From assembly GCA_023439305.1 (NCBI GenBank), contig JAEXOO010000051.1, positions 1 to 64,000 on the forward strand: a DNA stretch of 64,000 nt, in the 5' to 3' direction. This DNA is from Pseudomonadota bacterium (GTDB taxonomy: Bacteria; Pseudomonadota; Gammaproteobacteria; Burkholderiales; Burkholderiaceae_B). The notes below the pieces were generated by a model that had not been told where the DNA came from, ran no database searches, and saw only the letters and a program-made list of their open reading frames with translations. A program made the position numbers and the translations under genes. Below are positions 63,166 through 64,000 of the stretch, one piece after another (positions within the stretch are counted from its first letter, which is position 1; every line of letters starts with the position of its first letter).

Positions 63166-64000
63166 ATGGAATGGCGCCATTTGTTCACTGTCTTGACGCC
63201 CACCTACAATCGGGCCCACACGCTGGAGCGAGCCTATCGTTCCTTGTGTGAACAGACTTATCAGGATTTTGAGTGGGTGGTGATCGATGACGGCTCGACG
63301 GACAATACCCGTGAGCTGGTGCAGGGTTGGCAGCAGCAGGCCCGTTTCCCCATTCATTATGCCTGGCAGGAAAATCGCCACAAGAAGGCGGCATTCAACC
63401 ACGGCGTGTCATTGGCGCACGGCGAGCTGATTGTGGCGCTGGATAGCGACGACACCCTCGATACCAATGCCTTGTACGACATGGCCCAGGTCTGGCATGA
63501 CATTCCTGAACAGGAGCGGGGCGGCTATGCCGGCGTGACCGGGCTGTGCGTGCGCCCGGACGGCAAGGTCGTGGGCGATATGTATCCCAGCGATGTATTC
63601 GACGCCACGTCCCTGGATCTGACGTTCCGCTACGATATCCGCGGCGAGAAATTCGGCTGCCTGAGCACGGCGGTCTTGCGCCAGTTTCCCTTCCCCGACC
63701 AGATCGAAGGCTTTGTGCCGGAAAGCATGGTCTGGCGCGCCATTGCCCGCGCCGGCTTCAAGAACCGCTTCGTCAATACGGTATTTCGCGTCTACCACGA
63801 CAGTCCTGATTCGCTGTCGGTGCAGGGCAGAACCAGCCAGCAGCATGCGCTGGGTCTCTGGCTGCTGGCCCAGGATACGGTGGTGGAATGTCTGCCCTGG
63901 TTTCGGTACCAGCCCAAGGCCTTCCTGATGGCGGCGGCCCGTTATACGCGTTTCGGGCTGCATCTACGTGCCAGCGGACGAACCCCGCCGCCGCAGTACC
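63166..64000 (+). CDS. Family 2 glycosyltransferase (cut by window end)
   Basis: The first 278 residues are present and the reading frame continues past the right edge. The GT-A fold signature is clear: FTVLTPTYNRAHTLERAYRSL near residue 7, VVIDDGSTDNTREL near residue 38, and the metal-binding ALDSDDTLD near residue 92, followed by a typical acceptor region with PESMVW near residue 185. Such enzymes add sugars to surface polysaccharide or glycolipid. The ATG at 63166 has a purine-rich AAGAAGAAAAAG upstream. The right neighbours are not visible. Confidence 0.9.
   Translation, partial: MEWRHLFTVLTPTYNRAHTLERAYRSLCEQTYQDFEWVVIDDGSTDNTRELVQGWQQQARFPIHYAWQENRHKKAAFNHGVSLAHGELIVALDSDDTLDTNALYDMAQVWHDIPEQERGGYAGVTGLCVRPDGKVVGDMYPSDVFDATSLDLTFRYDIRGEKFGCLSTAVLRQFPFPDQIEGFVPESMVWRAIARAGFKNRFVNTVFRVYHDSPDSLSVQGRTSQQHALGLWLLAQDTVVECLPWFRYQPKAFLMAAARYTRFGLHLRASGRTPPPQY

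Overview
The window reads as chromosomal DNA of a betaproteobacterium of the order Burkholderiales, most likely family Alcaligenaceae (Alcaligenes, Bordetella, Achromobacter or a close relative). The reasons are the high GC content, the protein sequences, and familiar neighbourhoods: queA-tgt-yajC-secD; tkt-gap-pgk; fba-purC-purE-purK-tsaC; and a double-length UvrA. This is inference from sequence memory; no database was searched. No rRNA, tRNA, CRISPR array, transposase or phage module was seen, and almost all genes look intact.

Layout. 1-4.6 kb (minus): queA, tgt, yajC and secD, for queuosine tRNA modification and Sec export. 4.7-9.1 kb (plus): the penicillin-binding protein dacB, upp, a secreted protein of unknown function, and a DUF883/holin-like/YqjK-like envelope trio. 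9.1-20.4 kb: an accessory catabolic block. It holds a LysR regulator, a Rieske oxygenase with its reductase, an NAD-dependent dehydratase/dehydrogenase, an unrecognised 204-aa protein, a DUF1116 (AllG/YlbE-like) protein and an amidase, closed by a strong terminator. A small membrane protein, an MHS-type transporter, a second LysR regulator and gloA follow. 20.5-30.2 kb: ubiD, a lytic transglycosylase, an aminotransferase, a FAD-oxidase-like protein, maeB, a patatin-barstar pair and rsmE. 30.3-44.0 kb: central carbon and purine genes (tkt, gap, pgk, fba, purC, purE, purK, tsaC) with an epimerase, an aldehyde dehydrogenase, an SDR and a mogA-like gene between pgk and fba. 44.0-56.8 kb: an alpha/beta hydrolase, a MaoC-like protein, gcdH diverging from a LysR-ggt pair, purU, a FAD oxidoreductase, a flavin reductase, pdxH, a ChaC-like cyclotransferase, tcdA, pabC and pabB. 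56.7-64 kb: the 1900-residue tandem UvrA, a 42-residue very basic protein with its own promoter and terminator, and a family 2 glycosyltransferase cut by the window end.

The most unusual signal is non-coding. Two intergenic elements, about 277 bp after pgk (34769-35045) and 296 bp after ggt (49670-49965), are long inverted repeats. Their outer arms have unrelated sequences in the two copies, yet each is perfectly self-complementary over 30-32 bp. Inside, the order of helices is the same, the helices differ by compensating changes, and the short linkers are conserved. This is the signature of a conserved folded nucleic acid with hypervariable arms, and it is the best candidate here for something undescribed. 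The second candidate is the Rieske/DUF1116/amidase operon, which suggests a catabolic route for a nitrogen-containing compound whose substrate cannot be named from sequence.
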